Shown here piece by piece: positions 18,289 through 27,600 of a stretch of DNA of 64,000 bases. The notes below the pieces were generated by a model. It searched no databases. It worked only from the letters and a program-made list of their open reading frames with translations, and was not told the origin of the DNA. The DNA is from Chryseobacterium sp. LJ668 (GTDB lineage: Bacteria > Bacteroidota > Bacteroidia > Flavobacteriales > Weeksellaceae): assembly GCF_019613955.1 (NCBI RefSeq), contig NZ_CP080443.1:3085001-3149000 (forward strand). The letters run 5' to 3'. Each line of letters begins with the position of its first letter. The first letter of the stretch is position 1. A program made the position numbers and the translations under genes.

Positions 18289-18744
18289 TTACAGTTTATT
18301 AAGAGATTCTTTTATATTTGAAATGCTTTTGTTTAGAAGAGATTTGTAGACTTCCATCTTCTGATCATACTCTTTATCTTCTACCTTTCTGAATTGATTG
18401 AGATCGTCTAGTAATTTTAATTCATCCTGCATTTTCTGAACAATTTTTTCAAATCTGATTTTTTTATAATCATCATTAGCGAAAAAATAGCGCTTTCTTT
18501 CATCCATCTTATTGACATCAATAATCAGCTGCGAATTGAGCAATAAAGCAATATTGGTAGAGACAGAACTTTTACTTACCGAAAAAACCTCAACAAATTC
18601 ATCAAATGTGATTCCAATCTTCTCAAAATCGAAAATAAGGTAGGAATAGATTTTAGAAGCCAATGGAGGAAGATTAAACAATGTACTGTAAAACTTTACA
18701 GCGTCCTGAAAAATCTTCTTATCAATTGCTATACTTTTATTCAT
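18289..18744 (-). CDS. GbsR/MarR-type winged-helix regulator of the efflux operon
   Basis: 151 residues. An N-terminal helix bundle (FYSTLFNLPPLASKIYSYL) leads into a winged helix, with recognition helix VSKSSVSTNIALLLNSQLI and wing MDERKRYFFAN, followed by a long charged C-terminal helix likely to dimerise. This layout fits the GbsR branch of the MarR superfamily. It is the first gene of the pump operon, 1 nt before the adaptor gene, and the promoter in front contains a perfect inverted repeat, which suggests autorepression. The inducer is unknown. Confidence 0.85.
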   Translation of the reverse strand: MNKSIAIDKKIFQDAVKFYSTLFNLPPLASKIYSYLIFDFEKIGITFDEFVEVFSVSKSSVSTNIALLLNSQLIIDVNKMDERKRYFFANDDYKKIRFEKIVQKMQDELKLLDDLNQFRKVEDKEYDQKMEVYKSLLNKSISNIKESLNKL

Positions 18745-18760
18745 AGCACAATAATTTGAA

Positions 18761-18768
18761 CAAAAGTA
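18761..18768 (-). promoter_or_regulatory. Promoter -7 element of the efflux operon
   Basis: TACTTTTG on the minus strand matches TAnnTTTG, 17 nt before the regulator ATG. The nearest TTG, at 18795-18793, is 24 nt upstream, longer than usual, so the promoter may be weak at -33. Confidence 0.65.
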
Positions 18769-18772
18769 AAAA

Positions 18773-18787
18773 TTAGTTCGGAACTAA
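18773..18787. promoter_or_regulatory. Candidate operator TTAGTTC-G-GAACTAA
   Basis: A perfect 7-bp inverted repeat around a single G, lying within the promoter spacer just upstream of the -7 box. Its placement would block RNA polymerase when bound. The most likely ligand is the regulator encoded directly downstream; this is inferred from position only. Confidence 0.65.
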
Positions 18788-18866
18788 ACGAACAAACTCA
18801 ATAGAGTTTATGAATATATAGTTTCTTAGAGAATCAATCAAAATTGATTTAACCTTTTGATATTTA

Positions 18867-19385
18867 TCAAATCAGTACTTTTTCAAATGCCTTGCGAATG
18901 CCTCCTGCAAGAAAAACTTCACCACAATACGTGTAGCCTTTTGCTTCTAAAATTTTCAGCATTGCAATATTATCAAAGTTGGTATCTACTTTTACACTTA
19001 AAACATTTTCCATCTTTACAAAATCTTCAATATAATCAAAGAGCTTTTTTACAAGGCCTTGTCCAGCAAATTCTTCAGATATAGCAACTCTGTGAATCAC
19101 AACAAACTCACCATCAGTAAGCCAGGCTCCATCTATTGAACTGTAAGCCGGCTCATCGTTGAAAATAAGCGCAACATATACTGCTATTTTACCATCAACA
19201 GTCAAAACATATCCAAAGTTTTTTTCAATGTCACTTTTTACAGTTTGCTCATTCGGGTAGCCGTTTTGCCATTGTTGGCTACCGTCTATTCTCCTTCGTT
19301 CGATAGACTGCTGAATAATTTCCCATATGACGTCTTTGTCTGGTGTTTCAGCTTTTCTGAATTCAATGTTGTTATTTTGAGTCAT
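18867..19385 (-). CDS. GNAT family N-acetyltransferase
   Basis: 172 residues. The acetyl-CoA pyrophosphate loop is visible in VHRVAISEEFAGQGLVKKLF (R/Q-x-x-G-x-G/A type), followed by an N-(x)-AMLKILEAKGYTYCG stretch typical of strand 6/7 of the fold. Its substrate cannot be inferred. It precedes the efflux operon on the same strand with a 122-nt gap that holds the operon promoter, so it is probably a separate unit. Confidence 0.87.
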   Translation of the reverse strand: MTQNNNIEFRKAETPDKDVIWEIIQQSIERRRIDGSQQWQNGYPNEQTVKSDIEKNFGYVLTVDGKIAVYVALIFNDEPAYSSIDGAWLTDGEFVVIHRVAISEEFAGQGLVKKLFDYIEDFVKMENVLSVKVDTNFDNIAMLKILEAKGYTYCGEVFLAGGIRKAFEKVLI

Positions 19386-19494
19386 TGAGTTTTACTTTTA
19401 AAAGATTCGGATTTTATTGATTTTCTAAAAATTTTATCAGTCGTTATTTATTATTTAATAATCTGTAATCTGATTTTTAATTTTTGATAAAAAA

Positions 19495-19526
19495 AACCGA
19501 AAACTAATTTGAATTAATTTTCGGTT
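19495..19526 (-). terminator. Terminator after the DUF2007 gene
   Basis: Hairpin with outer stem AACCGAAAA/TTTTCGGTT and inner AATT pairing, followed on the minus strand by eight T. It lies 38 nt after the stop of the gene ending at 19564. Confidence 0.85.
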
Positions 19527-19563
19527 CCGAAGTAGTAAAATTTAAAATTATGAAATTGATTTA

Positions 19564-19791
19564 TTAATTCTTATTTTGCTGAAGATAAGCATCAATTACC
19601 TCGAATGCTTTTTTTTCATCCTGCAAATCTACCATTACTTTTAATGATGTTGCCGTTGGCGTAGTAGTAAAAGTAAGATAACTGTTTTCTACGGCATTGG
19701 TAATTTGAGCCTCTTCCAATTTTGACTTGATCAACTGAATTTCTGCAGGCTTATCACTTTCAAAAACTGATACTCTCGTGTTGCGTTCCAT
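19564..19791 (-). CDS. DUF2007 (putative signal-transducing) domain protein
   Basis: 75 residues. It fits the DUF2007 pattern: a short beta-strand (RVSVFESDKPAEIQLIKSKL), a helix and a second beta-alpha unit (LKVMVDLQDEKKAFEVIDAY), giving a ferredoxin-like GlnB-style fold. The biological role of the family is not established. It is a single-gene unit with a recognisable promoter and terminator. Confidence 0.78.
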   Translation of the reverse strand: MERNTRVSVFESDKPAEIQLIKSKLEEAQITNAVENSYLTFTTTPTATSLKVMVDLQDEKKAFEVIDAYLQQNKN

Positions 19792-19812
19792 ATAATATAC
19801 ATTTTGAGTATC

Positions 19813-19843
19813 TAAATATAGGATGTTTTTTTTATAATTCCAA
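19813..19843 (-). promoter_or_regulatory. Promoter of the DUF2007 gene
   Basis: TTG at 19843-19841, a 20-nt spacer and TATATTTA at 19820-19813 (one mismatch to TAnnTTTG), about 22 nt before the ATG. Confidence 0.62.
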
Positions 19844-19853
19844 GCCCAAAGTT

Positions 19854-21179
19854 TTAAATTTTATTAATATTGCTTTCAATCTTATCTAGCGCAATCTGAA
19901 TTTCTTCTTTAGTAACGTTCAAATGCGGTCTGAAACGTATGGACTGGTCGCCACATGCCAAAATGATTAATCCTTCATCATATAAAATTTCTCTCAACTC
20001 ATTTCTTTGCTCGTGCGTTGGAAGGTCTATTGCACACATTAATCCTCTACCACGTGCATTAGAAACCTTTTCAGGATATTTCTGAGCAAGATTTTGTAAG
20101 CCTTCTAATAAATATTCACCTACAATTCTTGCATTTTCCACTAAATTTTCTTTTTCAATCACTTCCATTACCAGCTGAAAACGAAGCATATCGATAAAGT
20201 TACCTCCAAAAGTAGAATTGATTCTTGAGCTTTCTCTGAAAACATTATCGGGTACTTCATCAAACTTTTCTCTGTTGGCCAAAACTCCGCAAACCTGTGT
20301 TTTTTTACCAAATGCAATAATGTCTGGTCTCACACTGAAATGTTCAAATGACCACATTTTTCCTGTGATTCCGATTCCTGTCTGTACTTCGTCAAAAATT
20401 AACAAGATTTCGTGCTCATCACACAGCTTTCTTAATTCTACAAAAAACTCATCTCTGAAATGATTGTCACCACCCTCAGCCTGAATAGGCTCTATAATGA
20501 TGCATGCAACTTTATCAGGATGAGACAGAATCGCTTCGCCGATGTTTAATAATGCTAATCTTTCATTGTTGATTGTAACTTCAAGATTTTCTTCAGTAAT
20601 TGGGAAAGTCAGTTTCGGATTGAGAATTCTCGGCCATTCAAACATCGGAAAATACTGATATTTTCTTGGGTCTGAAGTGTTTGTCAAACTTAAAGTATAA
20701 CCGCTACGTCCATGAAATGCCTGTCTGAAGTGAATACATATTCCCGCTTCGATATCAAGACCTTTCTCGAAATTCTTTTTTGTTTTCCAATCGAAGCAGG
20801 CTTTCATGGCATTTTCAACACCTAAAGCCCCACCTTCAATAAAGAATGCATATTGTAGCTCTTGTGGTATTACTACTCTTTCGAATACCTCTAAAAAATC
20901 GGCATATTCTTTAGAATACACATCAGCTAAAGTCGGTTTGTTAATCGCCATTTTACCCAGCCAACTTGATTTTTCTAACAAATAAGGATGATTGTAACCT
21001 ATCGAAGCTGAGCCGAACATTGAAAACATATCCAGAAAATTTTTACCTGTAATCGAATCATGAATCCAAGATCCGTGAGAATTTTCAATATCCATTACAA
21101 AATCAAAACCGTCTGCTAAAACGTGCTTTCCAACGGTTTGTTTTACTTTATTTATTTTTGTTTCTATTGTGTGTTCCAT
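19854..21179 (-). CDS. lat: L-lysine 6-transaminase
   Basis: 441 residues. It is a class III PLP aminotransferase: LLIFDEVQTGIGITGKMW gives the cofactor-nitrogen Asp, and IIAFGKKTQVCGVL contains the Schiff-base Lys. The start (GKHVLADGFDFVMDIENSHG) and FSMFGSASIGYNHP resemble lysine epsilon-aminotransferases known from Flavobacterium and actinomycetes. The family transfers the epsilon-amino group of lysine to 2-oxoglutarate, giving 2-aminoadipate 6-semialdehyde. The enzyme for the next step is encoded just upstream in the same direction, which supports the call. Confidence 0.9.
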   Translation of the reverse strand: MEHTIETKINKVKQTVGKHVLADGFDFVMDIENSHGSWIHDSITGKNFLDMFSMFGSASIGYNHPYLLEKSSWLGKMAINKPTLADVYSKEYADFLEVFERVVIPQELQYAFFIEGGALGVENAMKACFDWKTKKNFEKGLDIEAGICIHFRQAFHGRSGYTLSLTNTSDPRKYQYFPMFEWPRILNPKLTFPITEENLEVTINNERLALLNIGEAILSHPDKVACIIIEPIQAEGGDNHFRDEFFVELRKLCDEHEILLIFDEVQTGIGITGKMWSFEHFSVRPDIIAFGKKTQVCGVLANREKFDEVPDNVFRESSRINSTFGGNFIDMLRFQLVMEVIEKENLVENARIVGEYLLEGLQNLAQKYPEKVSNARGRGLMCAIDLPTHEQRNELREILYDEGLIILACGDQSIRFRPHLNVTKEEIQIALDKIESNINKI

Positions 21180-21243
21180 ATCTTAAGTGAGTTATTGGTA
21201 ATAAGCAATGAGTGATTAAATATCAAACGTTACTTAGAATTGT

Positions 21244-22794
21244 TTATAAATCAAATTTAATTCCCTGAGCTAAAGGAAGACTTGCTGTATAATTAATGGT
21301 GTTGGTTTGTCTTCTCATATAATATTTCCAGACATCTGAACCAGATTCTCGACCTCCGCCAGTTTCTTTTTCTCCTCCGAATGCTCCCCCGATCTCAGCA
21401 CCCGAAGTTCCGATATTGACGTTGGCAATTCCACAATCTGATCCCGCCTGAGAAAGGAATAATTCTGCCTCTCTCAAATTCTGTGTCATGATTGCTGAAG
21501 ACAACCCCTGAGGAACATCATTTTGAATTGCAATTGCTTCCTCCAGTGTTTTGTATTTAATTAAATATAATATCGGTGCAAATGTCTCATGCTGCACGAT
21601 TTCGAAAGAATTTTCAACTTCTGCGATACAAGGTTTGACGTAACATCCTGATTCGTAATCTTTTCCTTCTAAAACTCCGCCTTCTACCACAAATTTACCA
21701 CCCTCTTGGATACAGTTTTCAATCGCCATTTCGTACTGATTGACAGCTTGAACGTCGATCAATGGTCCTACATGCATATTTTCATCTAAAGGATTTCCAA
21801 TTTTCAGCTGTCCGTAAGCTTTTACCAGACGATTTTTTACTTCATCATAAACATCTTCGTGAATGATCAGTCTTCTTGTCGAAGTACATCTTTGTCCTGC
21901 AGTTCCTACCGCTCCGAAAACCGCTCCGATGATTGACATATCCAGATCTGCGTCCTTAGAAATAATAATGGCATTATTACCTCCCAATTCAAGAATTGAT
22001 TTACCGAATCTTTCGGCAACTTTAGAGGAAACCATTCTTCCTACTTTTGTTGAACCTGTAAATGAGATCAATGAAACGCGTTTGTCCTCCACTAATAATT
22101 GTCCAATTTCATGATCTGCTACCAAAACGCTTGAAATACCTTCAGGAAGATTGTTTTCTTTTAAAACTTCCATCATGATATTCTGGCAGGCTATTGCACA
22201 GAAAGGAGTTTTTTCTGACGGTTTCCAGATCGTTACGTTTCCACAAATCCACGCTAAAGCTGTATTCCACGCCCAAACAGCAACGGGAAAGTTGAAAGCG
22301 GTGATCACGCCCACAATTCCCAGCGGATGATATTGCTCGTACATTCTGTGACCCGGTCTTTCAGAATGCATGGTGTAACCGTGAAGCTGTCTTGAAAGGC
22401 CTACTGCAAAGTCGCAGATATCAATCATTTCCTGAACTTCACCCAGACCTTCCTGCAATGATTTACCCATTTCATACGAAACAAGTTTCCCTAAATCATC
22501 CTTATATTCTCTTAATTTCTGGCCCAGCTGTCTTACATATTCGCCTCTTTTGGGAGCAGGAATCATTCTGAATTCCTTAAATGCAGCCTGTGCAGATTCT
22601 ATTACTTTATCATAATCTTTTTCAGATGAAGTTTTTATTTTCCCTATTAATCTTCCGTCTGATGGCGAATAACTTTCAATAGTTTTCCCGGAAGCAAAAA
22701 ATTTACCTCCAGTAGAAGTTCCTTTATTTTCTGCTTTTAATCCGAGGTTTTTTAAAGATTTTTCAATTCCGAAATCTTTGATTTTTTTTGACAT
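21244..22794 (-). CDS. L-2-aminoadipate-6-semialdehyde (piperideine-6-carboxylate) dehydrogenase, ALDH7 type
   Basis: 516 residues. It is an aldehyde dehydrogenase with GSTKVGRM (NAD site), [10 protein letters not shown] (general-base Glu) and [13 protein letters not shown] (catalytic Cys). The C-terminal [19 protein letters not shown] is typical of ALDH7/antiquitin enzymes. The family oxidises 2-aminoadipate semialdehyde to 2-aminoadipate. With lat 64 nt downstream it makes a two-step lysine-degradation unit. A TATCTTTA box lies at 22824-22817. Confidence 0.92.
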   Translation of the reverse strand: MSKKIKDFGIEKSLKNLGLKAENKGTSTGGKFFASGKTIESYSPSDGRLIGKIKTSSEKDYDKVIESAQAAFKEFRMIPAPKRGEYVRQLGQKLREYKDDLGKLVSYEMGKSLQEGLGEVQEMIDICDFAVGLSRQLHGYTMHSERPGHRMYEQYHPLGIVGVITAFNFPVAVWAWNTALAWICGNVTIWKPSEKTPFCAIACQNIMMEVLKENNLPEGISSVLVADHEIGQLLVEDKRVSLISFTGSTKVGRMVSSKVAERFGKSILELGGNNAIIISKDADLDMSIIGAVFGAVGTAGQRCTSTRRLIIHEDVYDEVKNRLVKAYGQLKIGNPLDENMHVGPLIDVQAVNQYEMAIENCIQEGGKFVVEGGVLEGKDYESGCYVKPCIAEVENSFEIVQHETFAPILYLIKYKTLEEAIAIQNDVPQGLSSAIMTQNLREAELFLSQAGSDCGIANVNIGTSGAEIGGAFGGEKETGGGRESGSDVWKYYMRRQTNTINYTASLPLAQGIKFDL

Positions 22795-22816
22795 AAATGT
22801 TACTTTTCGTTTTGTC

Positions 22817-22824
22817 TAAAGATA
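22817..22824 (-). promoter_or_regulatory. Promoter -7 element of the lysine-degradation pair
   Basis: TATCTTTA on the minus strand, one mismatch to TAnnTTTG, 22 nt before the ATG at 22794. No TTG at the right distance. Confidence 0.45.
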
Positions 22825-22874
22825 AAAATATTTCCGAGACTGATGAAATTTTTGTGATTTAATCCTATTTTTAT

Positions 22875-22904
22875 TTGGAATCAATCTAAACATCTATATC
22901 TTTG
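22875..22904 (+). promoter_or_regulatory. Promoter of the small membrane protein gene
   Basis: TTG at 22875-22877, exactly 19 nt, then TATCTTTG at 22897-22904, an exact Bacteroidota consensus promoter, 24 nt before the ATG at 22929. Confidence 0.82.
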
Positions 22905-22928
22905 TAATACAAATTTTTATTTCAGAAA

Positions 22929-23123
22929 ATGGAAATCAATAAATCTGTAAAACAACCCGAAGAGGAAAAAAAATCGAGGTGGAAAAAGATGCTGAAAAAA
23001 TTCGGGATCGGCGGTATTATATTTTTTACAGTGAAAGGTATAATCACTTCAACACTTATTTATTTTTTAGGTAAAAATTTCTGGACTATTATCAGAGATT
23101 ATTTTTCAGGTATTTTTCAATAA
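22929..23123 (+). CDS. Small membrane protein, function unknown
   Basis: 64 residues. A charged, Lys/Glu-rich N-terminal 28 residues (EEEKKSRWKKMLKKF) leads to one hydrophobic stretch at about residues 29-48 (GGIIFFTVKGIITSTLIYFL), then an amphipathic end. The positive flank predicts N-in topology. It has a full-consensus promoter and its own terminator, so it is very probably a real gene despite its size. Not recognised. Confidence 0.72.
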   Translation: MEINKSVKQPEEEKKSRWKKMLKKFGIGGIIFFTVKGIITSTLIYFLGKNFWTIIRDYFSGIFQ

Positions 23124-23151
23124 AAAAGAGCGAAAAATTCTCCGCTCTTTT
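23124..23151. terminator. Bidirectional terminator
   Basis: 9-bp stem AAAAGAGCG/CGCTCTTTT with a 10-nt loop directly after the small plus-strand gene. The T/A flanks on both sides let it also serve the minus-strand gene ending at 23170. Confidence 0.82.
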
Positions 23152-23169
23152 CAAAATCAATCTAATTAT

Positions 23170-23364
23170 TTATTCTTTTTTCTTCCTTCCGGAGTTAACT
23201 AAGCTTTGATTAAGTAGGTATTCTATTTGTCCGTTTACACTTCTGAATTCATCATTTGCCCATTTTTCAAGTAATTTATAAGTAGACTCATCGATCCTTA
23301 TGACAAAAGATTTTTTGCCTTTTGGCGGAGTTTCTGAAGAGTTTTTTGGGTTCTGAGATTTCAT
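23170..23364 (-). CDS. Arc-like ribbon-helix-helix DNA-binding protein
   Basis: 64 residues. KSFVIRIDESTYKLLEKWAND gives the DNA-contacting strand and first helix, and EFRSVNGQIEYLLNQSL gives the second helix of a ribbon-helix-helix (Arc/MetJ type). The N-terminal 17 residues are Pro/Ser/Lys-rich and probably disordered. Such small proteins act as dimeric repressors or as antitoxins, but no toxin gene is adjacent. Flavobacteria commonly carry solitary copies annotated as Arc family proteins. Confidence 0.8.
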   Translation of the reverse strand: MKSQNPKNSSETPPKGKKSFVIRIDESTYKLLEKWANDEFRSVNGQIEYLLNQSLVNSGRKKKE

Positions 23365-23410
23365 TTTTCTGTTTTATTTTTCTCGCAGATTTTCATGTAT
23401 TATTAAAATT

Positions 23411-23503
23411 TAATTTAACGCAAAATTCGCAAAGATTTTTTTACTACAACTGCTTTTAAGTTCGCAAAGGCGTTTCACTTAGCTAAAAACGTGAAGATTT
23501 AAC
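23411..23503. repeat. Candidate dispersed intergenic repeat (TTCGCAAAG type)
   Basis: The stretch contains TTTAACGCAAAATTCGCAAAG and, 46 nt later, TTCGCAAAGGCGTTTCAC, so TTCGCAAAG appears twice. Its style is like repeated intergenic sequences I recall from Chryseobacterium and Flavobacterium genomes. There is no ORF in it. Only a genome-wide search would confirm that it is dispersed. Confidence 0.45.
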
Positions 23504-23557
23504 ACTCACATTATTTAAATGAACTTTCTTATCTTGATCTTTGCTTTATCCTCAACC

Positions 23558-24436
23558 CTAATTATACAATGTTCCTGCGTTCAGAATAGGTTGCGCTGCT
23601 TTTTCGCCGCAGAGAACAACCATGAGATTGCTAACCATTGCAGCTTTTCTTTCGTCATCTAATTCAACAATATTTTCTTCTGATAATTTTTTTAATGCTA
23701 AATCTACCATTCCTACTGCACCTTCTACGATCTTCGTTCTCGCAGCAACAATTGCGGTCGCCTGTTGTCTCTGAAGCATTGCTCCTGCAATTTCTGAAGC
23801 GTAAGCCAAATGTGAAATTCTTGCCTCCTGAATGATGATTCCGGCTTTTGAAAGTCGGTCGGTCAGTTCCTGCTCTAGAATAGAATTGATCTTTTCTCCC
23901 CCTTCTCTCAAAGTAATCGGTGCATGATCGTCTTCCAGATTATCATAAGGAAAACTCATTGCCAAATGACGAACTGCCGCTTCACTCTGCATTTTAACAA
24001 AATCAGAATATCTTTCAACATCAAATGCTGCTTTGTAAGTATCTCCTACTTTCCAGACCATTACTACTGCAATTTCTATTGGATTTCCCATCTTGTCATT
24101 CACTTTTAAAGTTTGTCCCTGAAGATTTTCAGAACGTAAAGACATCTTCTGTGATGAGTATAGAGGATTGATAAAAAACAATCCGTTATCTTTTACTGAT
24201 CCTACATATTTTCCAAAGAAATTTAAAACTCGTGAATGATTGGGCTGAATGATCATCAAACCTTTCATAAAGAAGAATGTAAGAAAAAAACATATTATAG
24301 AAATAATAAGGAATGTGATGTTATTTTCTATTCTGTCATTGACACCCATAAAAAAAAGGTAGGCAGAAGCGCCAAATAATATGAGACAAATAACAAGGGC
24401 AAGATAACCTGACATCGGTTTTAAAGTTTTTTCCAT
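23558..24436 (-). CDS. SPFH/Band 7 domain membrane protein
   Basis: 292 residues. Two hydrophobic segments at about 11-29 and 39-58 anchor the protein. The SPFH domain follows (QPNHSRVLNFFGKYVGSVKD), with DRLSKAGIIIQEARISHLAY and the Ala/Gln-rich helix EIAGAMLQRQQATAIVAAR typical of stomatin/flotillin-like proteins. Such proteins scaffold membrane microdomains or attach to proteases and channels. The specific partner is not indicated by the neighbours. Single gene. Confidence 0.87.
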   Translation of the reverse strand: MEKTLKPMSGYLALVICLILFGASAYLFFMGVNDRIENNITFLIISIICFFLTFFFMKGLMIIQPNHSRVLNFFGKYVGSVKDNGLFFINPLYSSQKMSLRSENLQGQTLKVNDKMGNPIEIAVVMVWKVGDTYKAAFDVERYSDFVKMQSEAAVRHLAMSFPYDNLEDDHAPITLREGGEKINSILEQELTDRLSKAGIIIQEARISHLAYASEIAGAMLQRQQATAIVAARTKIVEGAVGMVDLALKKLSEENIVELDDERKAAMVSNLMVVLCGEKAAQPILNAGTLYN

Positions 24437-24585
24437 GATTTTTTATTTTTAAGTGATATTAATTTGATATCATAAAATTAATTATAAATTCTGAATTTTT
24501 GAGTATAAATTTTTAATTTTTACTTTTTTCAACAATGAAATTTTATCAGATTTATTTCCTTACGCTTTACGTTCGTACATCAAAA

Positions 24586-24615
24586 AAACTCCCGAAAATC
24601 AATTTTCGGAAGTTT
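24586..24615 (-). terminator. Terminator of ccsBA
   Basis: Hairpin with core CCGAAAA/TTTTCGG and outer AAACT/AGTTT pairs, followed on the minus strand by seven T, 20 nt after the ccsBA stop. Confidence 0.82.
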
Positions 24616-24634
24616 GAGATATATAAAATACTAT

Positions 24635-27600
24635 TTATTTTTTCTTTAAAGCAACAAATTTAATGTAAGAAACTATTGACAATAACAGCATCGTTGCCAG
24701 TCCAATATACACCCAAGCCGGAACAGGAACCGGGTCACCCGCTGCGTAAGAATGCAAGCCGCTTAAGTAATAATTGACTCCAAAATAGGTCATCACCATT
24801 GAACAAAATGCAAACATCGTCGCCACGTGAAACGCCCATCTGCTTCTCAATCCTGGAACCAATCTCATGTGTAATACAAAAGCGTAAACCATAATTGAAA
24901 TGAATGCCCATGTTTCTTTTGGATCCCAGCTCCAGTATCTTCCCCAAGATTCATTTGCCCAGATTCCACCCAAAAAATTTCCTACGGTAAGAGCAAAAAG
25001 TCCTATTGTTAAAGACATTTCAGAAACGATTGCCAATTCTTTCAATGTTGTATCGTTATGAATTTTAAAAGCAGTCTTATTTGAAATAATATAAAACACC
25101 AGTGAAATTACTGCGATAATCATCGATAGTCCAAAGAAACCATAACTCGAGGTAATAATTGCTACGTGTACAATCAACCAATAAGACTTCAAGACAGGAA
25201 CCAATGGCGTAATCTGAGGATCAAGGGCTGAACCTCCATGTGCAAACCCCATCATGATTACAGCTACCATAAATCCTGCTGCCGGAATTAATGCATTCGA
25301 AGTGTTTCCTTTACTGACAAGTCTCATAGTAGCCAAAGAAGCTTTTTGTTCCAAATTTGGTTTTCCAAATCCGAAGTAAAACATCAAACCAGCTGAAATT
25401 CCGATCCAGGAAATAAAGATGATCGCTTCATAACCGTTACTCCAAGGAGCATGACCTGAAATGAACCATCTTGCAACCAATCCCAGGAAGTGAAAGAAGT
25501 AACCCACTGTTCCAATAATTATTATTGCTTTAATGATCTTACTCAATAATTTTCTGGGTTTAAATAATTCCACAAAACCTAAAATCAACAATAAACTTCC
25601 AATGATGGTGTAAAAAATTAAAAGCTTAAAATTAAGATTCACTTCATTCATGAAAACTTCAAGATTTACTTTGTTTTCTGAGGGAACCACGCTTTTGCCC
25701 CATTTCTGCTGATATGCTGAAAGCTTTGCCAATTCTGCATCTGCTTTGCTCCAGTTGCCTGTTTTCTGTGCCTGAAGTGCTTCTGCAAAATAAGGTCCCA
25801 TTACTTGCTGAGATTCCATATCCGGCTCCATCTTCTGGTCAAGCCATGAATGCCAAGTGTGATTGGGATCATTTTTTACAGGAACGATTCTCATGAACTG
25901 TCCGCTGAAAAATTCGTTAAAAATCTGCACTCTTTCGTTTATTTTGATGACCTGTTTATCATATTCTGACTGGTCTCCAGGTTTTTTACGAAAAGCCGTA
26001 TTGTAATCTTCATCTAAAATATACGTCAGGTTTCCATTGGCATCTGCAGGGAAAAGATTCATCAAAGAAGTATATCCTTCTTCATCGGCTTTTGTTTTCC
26101 GTAAAAGCTCTTTTCCTCCTTTAGCATCGATTTTAATCAAAGGAACCATTGTCCAGCTCGGAGTGTCTGTATTCACGGATAAAAACCATTGGTTAGCCGT
26201 CAGATATTTTCCGTCTGTTCCTCTGAAAGCATCTTTTTTATATAATTTTCTTAAAACATCTAAAGCCTGCGTATTGATCGGAACTATTCTACCTTCATAA
26301 TTCTGAACCAAAAGATATCCGAATTTATCTGCGTGATCCTTACTGATTTTATTTCTTGCAATGATTTCGTCTGGCGAAATCATTTTCATTTTCGTAAGAG
26401 GTGCAGCTACTGAATTCTGCTGTATACGTTTTTCCGGCTGACCAGCCTGTGGAGCTATTTCATGGGTATGATCATCGCCCTCTACATGTACATGTTCTCT
26501 GCTTCCGTCGGTATTACCATGTGTTTCAATTTTTTGAGCATTGAAACCGAAACTTAAAAATAAAAGTAAAATTGCTGCTGCTCTTTTCTTATTGATATCT
26601 TTCAGCATTTTATTTAATTTCCAGAAATGGGTCCCTTTCCAAAAGAACATCACAAACATTCCTCCGAATAAAAATGTATATCCGATATAAGAGATCAAAG
26701 TTCCCCAGAAATCATGATTAACGGATAAAACTGTTCCCATTCTGTCCGGTGAGAAACTAGACTGGAAGAAACGGTATCCTTTATAATTCAAGACATTATT
26801 CATATAAATTTTATAGGGCGTCTGTTTACCTTCATCAATGATCTTCACATGACTTTCATAAGCACTTGGAGATGAACTTCCGGGATAAGTTTCCATTACA
26901 AAATCATCCAGTTTCAGTGCAAAAGGCGTGTTGTAAATTTTAGGGCCGAAACCTACCATAATATTCAGACCATCCATTGTCACCTGTTTATAAGCATTTG
27001 GATTTCCTCTTTCTACGGATAAATCAACAATCTGTTTTGTTTTTGGACCCTGAAGTTCGATGGTCATTACGTCAGGAACGTTCTGATCTTTTTTTCTGTC
27101 ACCTTCGAAAGCCATTAGTTTTCCTTTTCTAAGACCTTCAGGCACAACCAACTTCAATTCGTTAATCGTATACAAACTTCTCAAAACCAATGGCTGGAAC
27201 TGATCTTTTACGGTAGTTCCTGTAGCCTGGGTCGCCATCGTCATAAAATTGGCGTCAACGGGAGTTTTGATTAAGATCTGTCCGTTTTCTTTTCTGAATT
27301 CGACCGCACCGTCAATGGCTCTGTTAAACGTTACCAAAGTTCCATTGATCGATTTTGTTTCGCCCGGTTTGATATAAATATTTTGTCTTCCAGTTTCAGC
27401 CGTAGAAACCAAATGAAGATATTCTGCACCATTCGGATCGGCAATTAAACTGTCTTTTTTTCTTTGCACATAATCGAGAGTCTTTACTTTAATGTCTTTA
27501 CCATGGAAATCATACGTTGCATTAAAATTTTTATGCAAAGGTGACATTAAATAAGGAACATCCTGATAATCCAGTACATCTCCTTTATCTTCGATCTGAA

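Noticed and set aside
22929..23364. Toxin-antitoxin pair of the small membrane protein and the Arc-like protein
   Set aside because: The genes converge, do not overlap and have separate promoters; no toxin motif is present. Kept only as a low-interest observation.
24456..24474. Operator TGATAT...ATATCA in front of the SPFH gene
   Set aside because: Only 6-bp arms in very AT-rich DNA; expected by chance.
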